DNA of 64,000 bases from the NCBI GenBank assembly GCA_009760855.2, contig WPIO01000014.1, positions 516,001 to 580,000 on the forward strand, in the 5' to 3' direction. Below, piece after piece: positions 35,525 through 46,839 of this stretch. Source of the DNA: Cristatella mucedo. Taxonomy: Eukaryota > Bryozoa > Phylactolaemata > Cristatellidae. Each line of letters starts with the position of its first letter. Positions within the stretch are counted from its first letter, which is position 1. Made by a program: the position numbers and the translations under genes. The notes below the pieces were generated by a model, which ran no database searches, had not been told where the DNA came from, and saw nothing but the letters and a program-made list of their open reading frames with translations.

Positions 35525-35945
35525 GAGAAACATGAACGGAGACTGGCCGATGGAGAAAAGGGAGACCAAAGGAGACAGAAAGAGACAGACGAAGAGGGAA
35601 GAGACAACTAAAGAGACAAACCCGAGGAAACAAGTGACCCAAAGAGATAGAAAGATGGAGAAAGAGAAAGAGCTAGTGATAAAGAAAGAGAGTGAGAGAG
35701 ACAGAGAGAGAGCGAGAGAGACAGAACGAGAGAGAGAGGCAGACAGACAGACAGATAGATAAAGAATGAGACTGAAAGATAAGGAGACAAACTCAATACC
35801 CTCAGAGGAAGAGAGGAGACTGGGAAAGGTAGAAGAAACAGAGACAGTAAAGCAGGAGAGCGAGAGACGGCAAAGTACAGAGAGCGAGACAGAAGCAGAA
35901 CGAGAGAGAATGACGCAAAGAGGCGGAAACACGGAGACGGAGAGA
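35525..35945. repeat. Purine-rich low-complexity tract
   Basis: GAGA/GACAGA-rich, almost free of pyrimidine runs on the plus strand. Confidence 0.85.
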
Positions 35946-36328
35946 GGAGAACGAGCCAATGCATCTCGCTTAGTCCTACGAAAGCCGACCAGAGTTTTGC
36001 AGAGGGCGGTTCGCAGCGAATGTGCTTCTTTGACGGCCGACTGCTATCCGCAGGTGTGTGCACCCGTCCAACGTCTCGCAATGCCGCCTCCGAGTGGAGA
36101 GAGCGGCCCGCACCCGCTACGACTGCTCATGCGCGAAGACGACCCGCATGCTGCCCTCGGCTACCCAGGCGCCCTGGCGAGGCCTAGCCGCGCCCATCGG
36201 TCAGGCTCGGTCCGCTAGCTCCGCGGCGGAAGGGGCGGCAGCGGCGGCGGTGGTGGAGGCGGAGGCGGCGGCGCCGACCCGCTTTCTTCGACGGTCGCTG
36301 GGTCGGTTGGGGGGCGGGGGCGCCTCAC

Positions 36329-36892
36329 CTTCCACGCTTGGATCCACACGGAGCAGTTGGCGAACCCTTCGTATTGCGGCGTGAACAGCGCCCTCCGGCG
36401 GTCGGGGGAGGAGCGCTCCCACAGCGAGATCACCTCGTCGCGCGACATGCGCACGCCCTGCACGTAGCCGAAGTCGCCGATTCGGCCAGTGTCGGCTGCT
36501 TCGGCCATCCTCTGAAAACGAGGCGGGCAGCGGTCGCCGTCGTGGTCGCCGTCGGAGCGTTCGCGCGCGCGAACGGACAGTTTCCTGCGCCTCGCTCGCC
36601 GGCCCTCGCTCCCTCACGAGCCAAAGAGAGCGGAGTGCTGCGAAAGCGAGCTGCTTGACAGGCTGCCGGCGGCGTTCGAAGGGCGCCGAAACCAGCGCGG
36701 CGAAAAAGAGAGCGCGGCGGCGGCAGAGCGTACCGCGAAGCGCCTGGCCGACGACGGGCTGGATTTCCTATAAATCTCGTAGTCGCCGGCTAGTGGCACG
36801 AAGTTGATCCCCTCGCGGATGTAGAGCTGAAGCGCTCCGGCTGCGACGACGACGCACAGCAGCGGGACCAGGAGGACGTAGCACTTGGCCAT
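36329..36892 (-). CDS. 5' part of a signal-anchor or secreted protein gene (two exons), unrecognised
   Basis: Exon 1 (36892-36734) opens with an ATG and encodes 53 residues. Residues 5-25 (YVLLVPLLCVVVAAGALQLY) form a hydrophobic signal peptide or type II membrane anchor, followed by REGINFVPLAGDYEIYR. The donor is GCG/GTACGC, weak but usable. The 222-bp intron ends in CTCGTTTTCAG, a good acceptor. Exon 2 (36511-36329) adds 61 in-phase residues with RIGDFGYVQGVRMSRDEVIS and an N-glycosylation sequon NCS at about residue 105, and ends in AAG/GTGAGG, a strong donor. The gene therefore continues leftward with more exons not located here. The layout resembles Golgi or ER lumenal enzymes, but I cannot name the family. 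Codon third positions are strongly G/C like the surrounding block. Confidence 0.6.
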
Positions 36893-37140
36893 CTACGAAT
36901 GCCAATCGAGCGATCGCCGTCGCCGCAATGCTGCGGCGCTCGCGCGGCGGCGCGCGGCGGCGCGCGGCGACATGCGCTGAGCAGTAGGCGAGCGAGTGCC
37001 GACGAGCGGTAATGCCCGGCCGCGGCGCTCGCACGCACATACCTTGCTCGGCGACCTGGCACTCAATGCGTTAAAGTCAGAGGGCGGGCGGGCCAGCGGG
37101 CGGTCGGGTGGTCGAGCTGGCGTCCCTTCGCTGCTACGGT
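36893..37140 (-). promoter_or_regulatory. CpG-rich presumptive promoter of the 36.9 kb minus gene
   Basis: Dense CpG, no TATA box, directly upstream of the ATG at 36892. Inferred from position and composition only. Confidence 0.35.
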
Positions 37141-38115
37141 GACGACGATGACGACGAGTCGCCGCTGGTCCGACGTCGGACGGCCGCCTCGGAGATGCCT
37201 TGAAGAGCTGGACGCGTCAGCGACGAGCCGCTACAAGCTGCGACTGGCCGCGCTCCCGAGCTCTGCGCTCGAATTTATTGGGATCGCTCTCCAGGCTCGC
37301 TTACGTCAATGGCGCACGAGCGCGCGCGCGAGGAGCCTTGCCAACGTGGCGGCGGCGGCAATCGGCCAGCGACCAATGGCCTCCGTCGTTCTCCGCACTC
37401 CGCCTCCTCCTTCTTCTCCCCCTCCTCCTCTTGCTGCAGTTCTCGCTGTGCCCGTAGCTACGCGAAACTCGTTCAGCGCGCATTTCCCGCTGCGGCGGCG
37501 GCGGCGGCTTCGTTAGCCGAGCGCCGTCCCTCTGAGGCCGCCGCGCCCAGCGGTGAGAATCGATCGCCGCGGGCGGATGCTAAAATTGCTATCGGGGTTA
37601 TGAAAAAAGAAACGGCAGCAGAATTCGGCACGAACAGTAGATCGCAGCTGCTGAACGCAGCCGCCCAGAGAGTGCCCGTGCGCCGTTTTCGCACGGCAAG
37701 CTTTCCTCGACTGTCTCGCCGCCGCTGCGGCCAGTCAGTCGCGTAGCAACCAGGCGTTTTCCTCGCGGGCTGCAACGGTGTGGCGGCGCGAGAATGTTGC
37801 TAAAATTGGTCGCTGTCAAAATTAATCGAATGGCCATTTGTGCCGATCCTCTCCTCTAAAGTCAAAAGTCCGGGTACGGGTAAAAACTGCCACACGAGCG
37901 CATGTTAAATGGACTTGCTTATTGCACATACGAATATGTTACCCATCGCAGGCCTCAGGCAGCATATCGACATGTCAACATCTGCTGCAGATGTCAGTGC
38001 CGGCAAAGCTGCGTGTCTTATGAAGCCGCTTCGCACGCGTACGCACGCGTCGCCGTAAGCGGACAGCCAACCGATAGGGTGCAACGGCATAAATGGTCGA
38101 AGGCAAACGGCGGCG
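37141..38115. other. CpG-rich, unassigned
   Basis: Stop-poor frames on both strands without motif. No exon supported. Confidence 0.4.
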
Positions 38116-38117
38116 CT

Positions 38118-38199
<82 letters not shown>

Positions 38200-38200
38200 T
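38116..38200. repeat. Pure (CCG)n array, about 28 units
   Basis: Uninterrupted CCG units, followed by three CTACGC repeats. Reads as poly-Pro or poly-Ala depending on the frame. Confidence 0.97.
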
Positions 38201-40952
38201 ACGCCGCTACGCCGCTACGCCGCGGTGCAGCGCAGCGAGCGAGCGAGCGAGTTGCTTCCATGGCGGCGTTCATTTCTGGCGCTCGGCTGACCAGGATGCG
38301 GGGCTTGCTAGTGGTCATGTGGTCCATACTTTCGCTTGGAGCTGGACAAAGTACGTTACCGCCACAGCGTGCAATTTAAACGCGTTCAGCTGTCGCCATC
38401 GCCGCGGCCACTGCCGCCGTGGCTATATCTAGAGTCACTATTGGCGATCGCCTTCCGGCCGCTGCTCTGATGACGCCTCCTCGGTTGGCGCTCTGCCGCG
38501 GCGGCCGCCGCCGAATCAGTCTTGCCGCCGCTGCGGCCGCGCAGTGCGGGCTGCCGCGCCAAACCTCTCGCCCGCGACGCAGCAGCGCCCACCGCCGCTG
38601 CCGCCGACGCGAAAACGGTCCGCCTTCAGACCTGTCGTAAGCGGGCAAGGCGGCGTGGCCCGCGTACGAGGTGCCTTGCCCGCGTACGAGGAATGCGGCT
38701 GCTCAACTGCAATATGGCTGCTCAACTGCATTGTGGCGGCTGAGACGAGCGAGTGAGCGACTTCGGGCGACCAAGTGACGGCAGAATTTGCTGAGCGCGC
38801 GCGCGGCCAACGTCCGACGGACGCGGGCTCAGATCGGTAGGGCAGTGGCGTACCAAGCGGGGTGAGGGGGCGGTGGTGTGGTGCGGGCCGGGGGACGTAC
38901 GTCCCGAGCGCTGGATCATAGGGGGGGAGGAGGCCAAAATAAGCACCTAATAATAATACTAATAGTACTAATAATAATGATACCTGAGATGGGCGGGCCG
39001 GCGGGCGCCATCTGCGCAGTTCGTCTCCGGACAATGTCAAAGGAAATGTCACAGGAACGCCGGCGAAATGTCAAAGGGAACAGCGTCCAAGTAGCGCGTC
39101 CGCAGATTAGCCCCTCCCCCCCGCAGACATTGGCCAGGGTGCGGTTGCACGGACGCGTCAACTCCAAGTCGCTCACGCTTTCAGCGGCTATCGTAAAAAA
39201 AAGGGGGGGGGGGCCATCGGGGCGGCTACTGCGATTGAGGTTCCGAGACAGGGCGCCGCGCGACGACGCGAAGCTAGATGGTGGCGGAGGGCGGGCGCGA
39301 CGACTCGGAGCAGCGAGTCGTCGCGCTCGCGAAGCCGCAGTCGCGCGGCAGCGCGTGCGTGGCGGCGCGCTGCGCCCTGCTGCCGCTGCCGATGCAGCCC
39401 CCACAAGCAGCTGCCGATGCAGCCCCCGCAAGCAGCTTCCGGAAACAGCTCCTTAGCCTGTCGTCGGAGACCCATCCGTCAGTCGAGTAGTGCGGGTGCT
39501 GTTGGAGACGCGTGTATAGCGTTCCCGTGTCGCCCGCAGGTAGCGCTACAGGTTCAATTCTGAGGAGTAAAGTCAGGAAGTGAGGAGTAAAGGCAGGCAG
39601 TAGGAGGAAGGAGACTTCCGACAGGTTTTTCTTATGCTAGACCAAGTGGCGAGTGCGCAGAGTCAGACCCGAAATCTTTCGGCCAGTGCGGCATTGACGC
39701 GGCACCGGCGGGATATCGCGAGAGGAAGCGAGATATCGCGAGAGGAAGCGCGAGCAGTTGCTCGCGCCTCCGCCGCCGCGCTCGCTCCCGGCGTCGCTTG
39801 CGGCGCTCGCGGCGCGCGGTCTGCCGCAGGCCGCAGCGCCTGCCCATTCCCCGATGCACCTTGCAGACGAATGCGCGCCCGCGCGCGTCTCTTCCGCGCG
39901 AGCGCGCGCGCGCGCACGCCCGAGGTGCCGCCGCTGGTCGAGCCGAGAGTTCGTACGCGAGAAATGTGCGCTCCCTCCGGACGAGGCGTCAACCGACAGG
40001 AGCCCTATTTTCGGAGCGATGACGCGCCGCGGCCACCAGCCCGAAAAATCCCTTTGTTCTGCCTCTGTTCCTTTGTCGATACCCGCGGGCGGTGGCGACG
40101 GTGGCGGCGGTGGCGGCGGTTGCAGTAGCGCTGGCGGCGGCGACGGCGGCGGCGACGGCGGCGGCAAAGGCGGCGGCGGTGGCCGCGGTGGCCGTGGCGA
40201 GCCGCTCGACTACCGCTTAATTGGGTTTCTTAGTCTGTCCGCTGCTTGCGCCGATCGCACGCTTCGCCGGCTGCAACCGACAGCCGCTCTTCAAGAGCTG
40301 CCTGTCAAGCGCCCGCGTCCTCCGCTCGGGCCGGCCGAAGGTCACTCGCATGCCGCACTTTGCGACGCTCCACGTCCCCTCCCTAACGCCACTGCCACCG
40401 CCACCGCCGCCGCCTTGGGCGCCGCCGCCGCGTGCGAGCTCCTACGGCCGCGAGGGAGTGGGTGCGGTTGAGGAGGCGGTCGATGAAGGCGACGGCCGCC
40501 CTGCCGCGACCGCTTGCTTCGTTTTCGTCGCCACTTCTGTCTAGACTAGGTCGAGAGCGGACCAACCGGAGAGAGCGCCCCCAGGCCCCGCCGCGCGCAG
40601 CCCTTTGGCGGCCTCGGCCGCGGCCGCCGGGGCCGCTCCGCTAGCGCCAATCTACTCCGCGCTCCCGGTTCGCTCCCGGTTCTCGAGCTCGGTCCGCTGC
40701 CGTGCGGCGGCGATTCGACTGACCGACCGAGTGGCGCAGCGCACCGCTTCGGTGGGCGGGCTGCAACGACGCACGGCGGACCCGGAGGAGAGGTAGTGGG
40801 CCACAAGACGGCTCCTTCCCCCACTCAGTGCGGCGGCCGAATTCTGACGACGCTGCTCACTCGGGGCTGCACGCGAGGAAGCCGGTCCGAGCCGGACTCT
40901 GCAGCGTCGACGGCCAGGCCGGGGACGAATTGAGCTCTTCCGACTCGCGGCA

Positions 40953-40985
<33 letters not shown>

Positions 40986-41458
40986 AGCGTCGGCTTAGGT
41001 GACGTCCTCGGCGCTGACGTTGAGGGAGCGGCGATGCTTTGCAATCGATCGGCAGCGCTCCGTCGGCTTGCCGCCAGCTCGCGGCGCAGCGGGTCCGGCA
41101 GAGCGCCGCCGAGCTGCCCGCGAATTCTCGAGCGCGTCCTACAACGGCGGCCACCGCCGATGGACGCGCGACCGACCGCCAATCGGACCACCTCTGCCGC
41201 GGCGGCGGCTCCGTCACCCGTCGGTAGCGCACGGGCGCAGCTCCGCCAGCGTGGCGATGGGGCGCGCGCGCAGGCGCGGCGGTGCTAAGTGGATTCGGCC
41301 GTTGCTAATCAATCAGTCTGAGCTTTTTGAGCAATGCCATTAGACGCACGCCGGCTAATTCTTCTGGCCACAGCGGCCGGATCGGCGGTAGCGTCCGGCT
41401 CGTTTGGCTGCGCAACCCCCTTCCTTCATACGGAGGAAGAGGCAGCACCCTGACGGCG
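38201..41458. other. CpG-rich block, centre
   Basis: Long frames on both strands reflect base composition. It contains a Gly-coding GGTGGCGGC-rich stretch at about 40087-40195, a short (CCG)n at about 40960-40984 and a C/T-free G run at 39203. No exon with both splice sites and a motif was found. Confidence 0.4.
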
Positions 41459-41461
41459 GGA

Positions 41462-41540
<79 letters not shown>
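41459..41540. repeat. Pure (GGC)n array, about 27 units
   Basis: Uninterrupted GGC on the plus strand, opposite in sense to the CCG array at 38.1 kb. Confidence 0.97.
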
Positions 41541-42264
41541 CGGTCTCGCCGCCGCCGCTCAGTCCAAGCGCTCCCCGTCACTTCTCTCTCCGCCTGCACG
41601 CCCGCGCGATGGACCCGCTTTCAGGCGACCGTCTCTGCGTCGTGGAGTCCAGCAGCTGAGTATTACACAGGGTCGGCGCCTTCCGAGCCCTCGCTCCGTC
41701 CGTCCGATTAGTGCGGTCAGAATGAGGAAAGCAAAGGGCAGCCGAGTCGACAGCGGTAGAGCCCGGGCGGCCTCCGGTCCGCTCGTAGCGTCGGCGAGTA
41801 GAGCGCGCGGGCGAGCGCGAGGAGGCGGCGGGCGCCGCCCCTGCCGCTAAGCGAACATCCAGCGGCTGCGGCTCTAATAGCCGACCGCCGGCGGCGGCCG
41901 CCGCCTCCGCCGCCCGCCGGTCGGCGCGTCTGCTCTTAAGCTTGCCGGATTTCCGCGAAAGTTCGCACGGCAAAGATATTAACGATTTTATCGGCCCAGA
42001 ATCTTGGCGGCGCCCGAAAGCGTTGCGAAGACGATTGCCGCTCCTCGGGAACGACGGAGCGCTCCGGAGAGTTTCCAGCCGGTCTCGCAGAGCAGCGTCG
42101 GCGATTTGCGAGCGAAGCGCCAGAGCGCCGCTGTTTGGGCGGCTTTTGCAGACAGACGGCCGCAGCGGCAGCGCCGCCACCGCCGCGGCGCTGCGGCGCA
42201 GCCGCTGCTACGGGCCAGCAGCCGCATAGATGGTGGTGGGGCGGTGGATGGCCGCTGGTGGCGG
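41541..42264. other. CpG-rich, unassigned
   Basis: No exon supported. Confidence 0.4.
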
Positions 42265-42730
42265 AAGCTTTCTCTCTGCGCGTCCTAGTCTGCGGAAGTC
42301 GCTCTCAGAGTTCTTACACAACGACACTTTTCCCCTGGGCTGCCGATTCGAGCACATCCTTTCCAGCTGTCCAGCTTGGCTGCTTCCATGCTACTCGCTT
42401 CCTCAAGCGCTCTCCTGCCTCAGCAATGCCCTTCAACATTATTATTATTCTTGTCGCGATAGATGTAGTTCATTTGTATAGCGTCCTAAGAGAACTTTAA
42501 TCTCTATTCAGGTGCTTCACATATGCCACCGCGGGTTTACGCCCACGTCCTCGGCCAGACCTTGCTCGGGGCGAGCATCTTAACCGCTGGGGGCAAAACC
42601 AGTCAGTTGACTACGGTATGCGCTCTGAAAAGCCGCTTGGACTTTGAGTGCACTGCAGAAAACTCTCCAGCGTAATGCCCACTTAGTCTTTGTGGCTTCT
42701 TGGAGTTAATGGCGGAGAAACACTCTTGCA
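42265..42730 (+). mobile_element. LINE-B 3' fragment split by SINE-2
   Basis: Left half: GAGTTCTTACACAACGACAC, then CTTCCATGCTACTCGCTTCC. Right half from about 42605: TGACTACGGTATGCGCTCTG, then the ending GTGGCTTCTTGGAGTTAATG. The two halves are collinear parts of the family C-terminus. Confidence 0.75.
42433..42603 (-). mobile_element. SINE-2 nested in LINE-B
   Basis: Left end is the (ATT)n tail, then the hairpin complement (about 42480-42518), then CATATGCC and a GGTTTACGCCCACG block in the B-box position, then CCTTGCTCGGGGCGAGCATC and TTAACCGCTGGG (A-box half). Confidence 0.75.
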
Positions 42731-42870
42731 CGTGCTACGAATAAAACGCACCCGCAGGCCCGAGCGCCGTTTTGCTAGTACGCGGGCTGCGAGCGCCTTG
42801 AGGTCACGTGAGTTTCGAGCTCTTTTTGCCGGTATCTGCCCGTCGCCACGGCCACCATTTTCACGGTTCT

Positions 42871-42936
42871 GCCTGTGGAGGCTTCCGTCGTTGCCTGTGG
42901 AGGCTTCCGTCGTTGCCTGTGGAGGCTTCCGTCGCT
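42871..42936. repeat. Three tandem copies of a 22-bp unit
   Basis: Unit GCCTGTGGAGGCTTCCGTCG plus two bases, three nearly identical copies. Confidence 0.9.
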
Positions 42937-44075
42937 GCATGCGCGATACAGCGGCGATCGCTCTGCGCAGGAAGATCTGCCGCTGAATTCATCTGCGCCT
43001 TCCGTGCGAGCGAGCGAGCGAGCGCTCGACGATCGCTCAGCTACAGCTGGATAATAAAAAGCGAGGCTCGCTCAGTCAGCTGCCAAGCGTTCCGCAGCGG
43101 CAGGAGAGTCCTGTCGTCTGCCACCCTACGACTTGCAGCGGACGTTGAAGAATCAGCCGCGGCGTAACTCGAACCCCGACTAGCTAGGTGGCGAAGTGCG
43201 AGTGCCCGCAGCAGGGCGCCGCCGCATCCTCGGCGGCTGAATGAGCGTGCTGCCAGTGACGGAGCGAATCGGCTGTGCGCTCGGAGCTCAGATGGGATGC
43301 TCTCGGCTAGCTCGAGTAAAAGAAAGCCAATAGATCTCCGGTCCGTGTCCGCTTAGGCAGTCACTCTCGGCGTACGCTCGCGTGCGCAGCAGCGGCGAGT
43401 TTCTCCTCGGAAGTCTCGATCGTGAGTGCGCAAGGTCGCCGTCGGCGCCTTTTCGCCGCGAACTCTTCTGCGAGGGAGGCTCGCGCGGAAACTGCTCTGG
43501 CTAGAGCCAACTAGGCGGCTATTGAAGAGAAAGAGAGACAGAGAGTGAGAGAAAATAGACGCATATGAAAATGAATGTAAATGGCGGCGGGATTAAAATA
43601 GGCACTCCCATTGATTAGCCGGCGGCCACCGCCAATGGCCGCGCTCAGGCGAATGCAGACGATCTCTGGGGAGTTCCTCAGCTCGCTGCAAAAAAGCTAG
43701 GCTCGGCGATCCGCTGGGAGGAGCGCGACGCCGGAAGAGCGCCAGCCTCGCTCGTCGAGGCCGCCGCCCGCTTAGACCCGAGCCCTCTTTCTCCCACGCG
43801 CGTGCGGCGGCGGCGGCGGGGGAGGTGCTCGCTCCGCTGCCGCTGCCTCTGGCAAGGCCGGCTACGACCGAGACGCAGTCGGGTCGCGAGACGCCGTCGG
43901 CGACCGCTAACCGTGCACGAGCCGGCGCGTTACGAGCAGCGCGACGCGCCTCTCGGCGTCCTGGGTCTCAGCTGACGCGTACTGCGCTCGCTCTTCGCCG
44001 CCAGAGTCTGGCGTTCGAGTCCTGCATAAATAAATAAATAAGTAGTGGCTGATTCAGCGTTCGTTAGTATGCATA
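42937..44075. other. CpG-rich, unassigned
   Basis: Includes a short GAGC run at about 43007-43025 and AAAT repeats at 44025-44040. No exon supported. Confidence 0.4.
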
Positions 44076-44214
44076 GCAGTAGAAGAGTCTATGAGGCTAT
44101 CGCCACCGCTTGCGGTGGCACTAAAAGATCGCTCACCGCAGGATTCGAACACACGTCGTATCAACCGACGTCGTGAAAAGTAACCGCCTTACCTAATGTG
44201 CCATTGCGGCTCGC
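44076..44214 (-). mobile_element. SINE-1
   Basis: Minus strand has CAATGGCACATTAGGTAAGG (A box), GTGTTCGAATCCTGCGGTGA (B box) and the body GCAAGCGGTGGCGATAGCCT. Confidence 0.85.
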
Positions 44215-44220
44215 CATAGC

Positions 44221-44305
44221 CCCTGCAAGCGACGGCAGTGATAGCCGCTGAGGCTCTTTTGCCGCAACCCGAGGGCGAGGCTGTTGGATCAGCTAACGTC
44301 ACTGT
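44221..44305 (+). mobile_element. SINE-1 3' half, inverted next to the previous copy
   Basis: Body-only fragment: GCAAGCGACGGCAGTGATAG, then TGAGGCTCTTTTGCCGCAAC and GAGGCTGTTGGATCAGCTAA. It has no promoter half. Confidence 0.7.
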
Positions 44306-44691
44306 TTAAGGCAACAGAAAAAAAGCGCAGAGAAGCCGTGCACGGAGGCGGCGGCCACGGCGCCGCTCTGGCCCGCCGCCGTCGCCGCAGCCGCGTCGCG
44401 ACGCTCGGCCCATCGGGCAGGCGCTCGCTCGCTCGCCGCCGAGATAAATGAGCGGAGCGCTCATTTCGTTCTACCGCAGTCGTGGCAGTCGCGGCAATCG
44501 GAGCCGTCGGTCGGAGCAATGACGCACGCAGGCAGTAGGCTGCTTTTTTTAAACGAGCCGCGGCTTCTGCCGCCGGCGATCGGGGAGTAGCGCGTAGGCT
44601 TCGCTCGCTACCGTAGTCGGTCGAACAGCGAAAGGGCACCCGGCGACCCAACGAGGCCGAGGCAGCCGCGTCCCTCGTGGCATCGCTCTCT

Positions 44692-44830
<139 letters not shown>

Positions 44831-45223
44831 AGCCGTCACCATCATCGAGCTCGAAGCGGCTGGGTGCGCGCGACCGAGAAGACCACGACGGCCTTCGCGG
44901 AGAGCGAGCTCTGAAACTCCCTCACGTCGTCGTCGTCGTCGTTGGCGGCGGCGGTGGTTTTTCCCGTGCTCGCGTCAGTTTGCCGCCAGCTGGCCGAAGC
45001 TCGATCGGCAGCCTGCCGCAATCCCGGTCTTCCCTCAGAAAAAGGACGGACCCAACCGTTCGCCCCCTCCGCGTGCGCCGCAAAAGAGCAGACGCTACCG
45101 CGCGCGCGACAGCGAGGCGGCCACGCCGTTGCAGGTCCCGCGCACGACGCCGGCGGCGGCACTGTGGTCGCGCTGGCGCGCGCGACGAGCGTCGCCGCGG
45201 CCGACGGCCTCGGCGAGCGCTCG

Positions 45224-45529
45224 ATGGGCTGCAGCGGCCCTCGGTTGACCGATGTGGCGGCGGTGGCGGCGGCGGAGGCGGCGGCGACGCCGTCGATGGC
45301 CTCCGACGCGTACGCCAACGGAACGGACGGCGAGCAGGCGACGAGGGGAGCGGAGCGCGAGCGGCACGAGAGCGGCCGGCTGGCGCGAATGTCGGAGCAC
45401 GTGTCCAGCGTCGTCATCGGCGTCGTGCTCAGCTGCGGCATGCTGGCGGCCGCCGTGGGTGTGGCCATCGGGTTCTGGTTACGTCACTCGTCGGCTGCTA
45501 ACCGGCAGATGAACTTCACGCACCTCTAG
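45224..45529 (+). CDS. Small single-pass membrane protein, 101 residues, unrecognised
   Basis: First ATG in an otherwise stop-free frame. Residues 1-60 are Ala-rich and charged, with a sequon NGT at 32-34. Residues 62-86 (SVVIGVVLSCGMLAAAVGVA and on to IGFW) form one clear membrane helix, followed by a short basic tail ending MNFTHL. The frame shows strong G/C third positions through the helix, and other frames give arginine-rich noise. GAG/GTGAGG, a strong splice donor, lies 44 bases after the stop (GT at 45574). Either the stop is real and an intron follows in the 3' UTR, or the true reading differs. An upstream ATG-less extension to 44942 exists. I do not recognise the family. Confidence 0.4.
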   Translation: MGCSGPRLTDVAAVAAAEAAATPSMASDAYANGTDGEQATRGAERERHESGRLARMSEHVSSVVIGVVLSCGMLAAAVGVAIGFWLRHSSAANRQMNFTHL

Positions 45530-45574
45530 ACGGACCGGGCGGACGAGGCGACTGCCTGCGGCCTGCGTCTGAGG

Positions 45575-46224
45575 TGAGGCGGATTTCGCGCAAGAGTAAT
45601 GCCGCCGCGCAGCTGGGCGCGCGCTAACTTTACGATCGGCTGGCTCGCCGCGGCAGCAGCAGCAGCCGATCGAGCCAGACACAATAATGAACCCGGCCAT
45701 CGTAAACACGTCAATTGAATGCTTAGTGGGGGCGTGTCGCCACTGCGCCGTCCGGCCGCCGTGAACCGCGACTGGAATGTCGCCCCGCGGGGCACCGGGC
45801 TGCTGCGGTCCGCCGACGGGCGCCGTTTGGATTGCGGACGTGCACCGGTGCTAGAGGCGCCATCTCGTACGGGGCAGAGCGACGTTGCGCTACATCCGGC
45901 CTCTCTCTCGCTCGCGCACCCCGTTCACAATTTTTTTAAGCCGCTAAAAAGCCGCGCCTCGAAGCCGCCGCTCGCTCGATTCATCAGAGCTGACGCTTCG
46001 CGCGGCTTGGCGGAAGGAATTGCTTTCAGCTCTGCTTTCGCTGGACGACGTGCCGCCGCCACCACCAGGAGCGCTGCAGCCGCGAGCGTGGCCAGCTGCC
46101 ACTGCGGCGGCGGCGTCGCCCCGTCGCTGGTCGGGGGGGGGGGCGGGTTGATTACTCAGACGGCGGGTCGTGGGTAGAGCTGGCTGCCAGTCGCATTCGG
46201 GCTGAAGGCGCTAAAAAAAAAAAA
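45575..46224. other. CpG-rich, unassigned
   Basis: Possibly intronic, following the donor at 45574. A G run lies at about 46132-46144. Confidence 0.35.
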
Positions 46225-46385
46225 TAGCTAAACAGCCCCCTTTTGTATAGCGACAGAAGAGCCTTTACGGCTATCACCACCGCTTGCAGTAGCAATAAAG
46301 GATTGCCTACCGCAGGATTCGAACCCACGACCCCGGGACCGAGGTCGTGAAAAGCAACCACCTTACCTAGTTAGCCATTACGGCT
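46225..46385 (-). mobile_element. SINE-1
   Basis: Minus strand has TAATGGCTAACTAGGTAAGG (A box), CGTGGGTTCGAATCCTGCGG (B box), body TAGCCGTAAAGGCTCTTCTG and the GGGGGCTGTTTAGCTA end. Confidence 0.88.
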
Positions 46386-46528
46386 CTAAACACCCGCGTT
46401 GACTTTCATCGGGAAAAGAGCCCTGTACCCAAGAGAATTTCATTTTAGACGAGCATACACGGGCGTGCCCTATAACTCGCTAGAACGGCCTCTGGGGGGA
46501 GGTCAGGTGGAATCAACGTTATGTAATA

Positions 46529-46601
46529 TATATATATATAGTTATAATTTATATATAATTCATTTATATATATATATATATATATATTTATTTATTTATA
46601 T
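46529..46601. repeat. (TA)n-rich tract at the SINE-2 tail
   Basis: TA runs interleaved with TTATTTATTTATA, joined directly to the tail side of the SINE-2 at 46602. Confidence 0.85.
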
Positions 46602-46719
46602 AGCACCCCAAGAGAACTTAATCTCTATTCAGGCGCTTCGCATATGCCTCGGAGCTTGAGTCCACGACCTCAGTTAGACCTTGGTCGGAGCGAGCACCTT
46701 AACCGCTAGACCAAACCAG
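46602..46719 (-). mobile_element. SINE-2
   Basis: Hairpin complement AGCACCCCAAGAGAACTTAA with CTCTATTCAGGCGCTT, then GCATATGCCTCGGAGCTTGA (B-box region), then CCTTGGTCGGAGCGAGCACC and TTAACCGCTAGACCAAACCA (A-box half). Essentially full length. Confidence 0.88.
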
Positions 46720-46800
46720 CTCAACGTTCTCGAGAGGAGAGCAGAGGAGAGGAGAGGAGAGAGTGGAGAACATCGCGGGGCAGCGCCACGCGCATCGAGC

Positions 46801-46839
46801 GCACCTCAGCCGGCCGCGGGCCGCGGCCGGCTGAGGTGC
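46801..46839. repeat. Perfect palindrome, 19-bp arms with 1-base centre
   Basis: The left arm GCACCTCAGCCGGCCGCGG is followed by one G and then its exact reverse complement. The arms are GC-rich and would extrude a very stable hairpin. Confidence 0.97.

Noticed and set aside
35184-35762. 192-codon plus frame and matching long minus frames
   Set aside because: They are translations of the decamer and GA repeats, which stay open in all frames.
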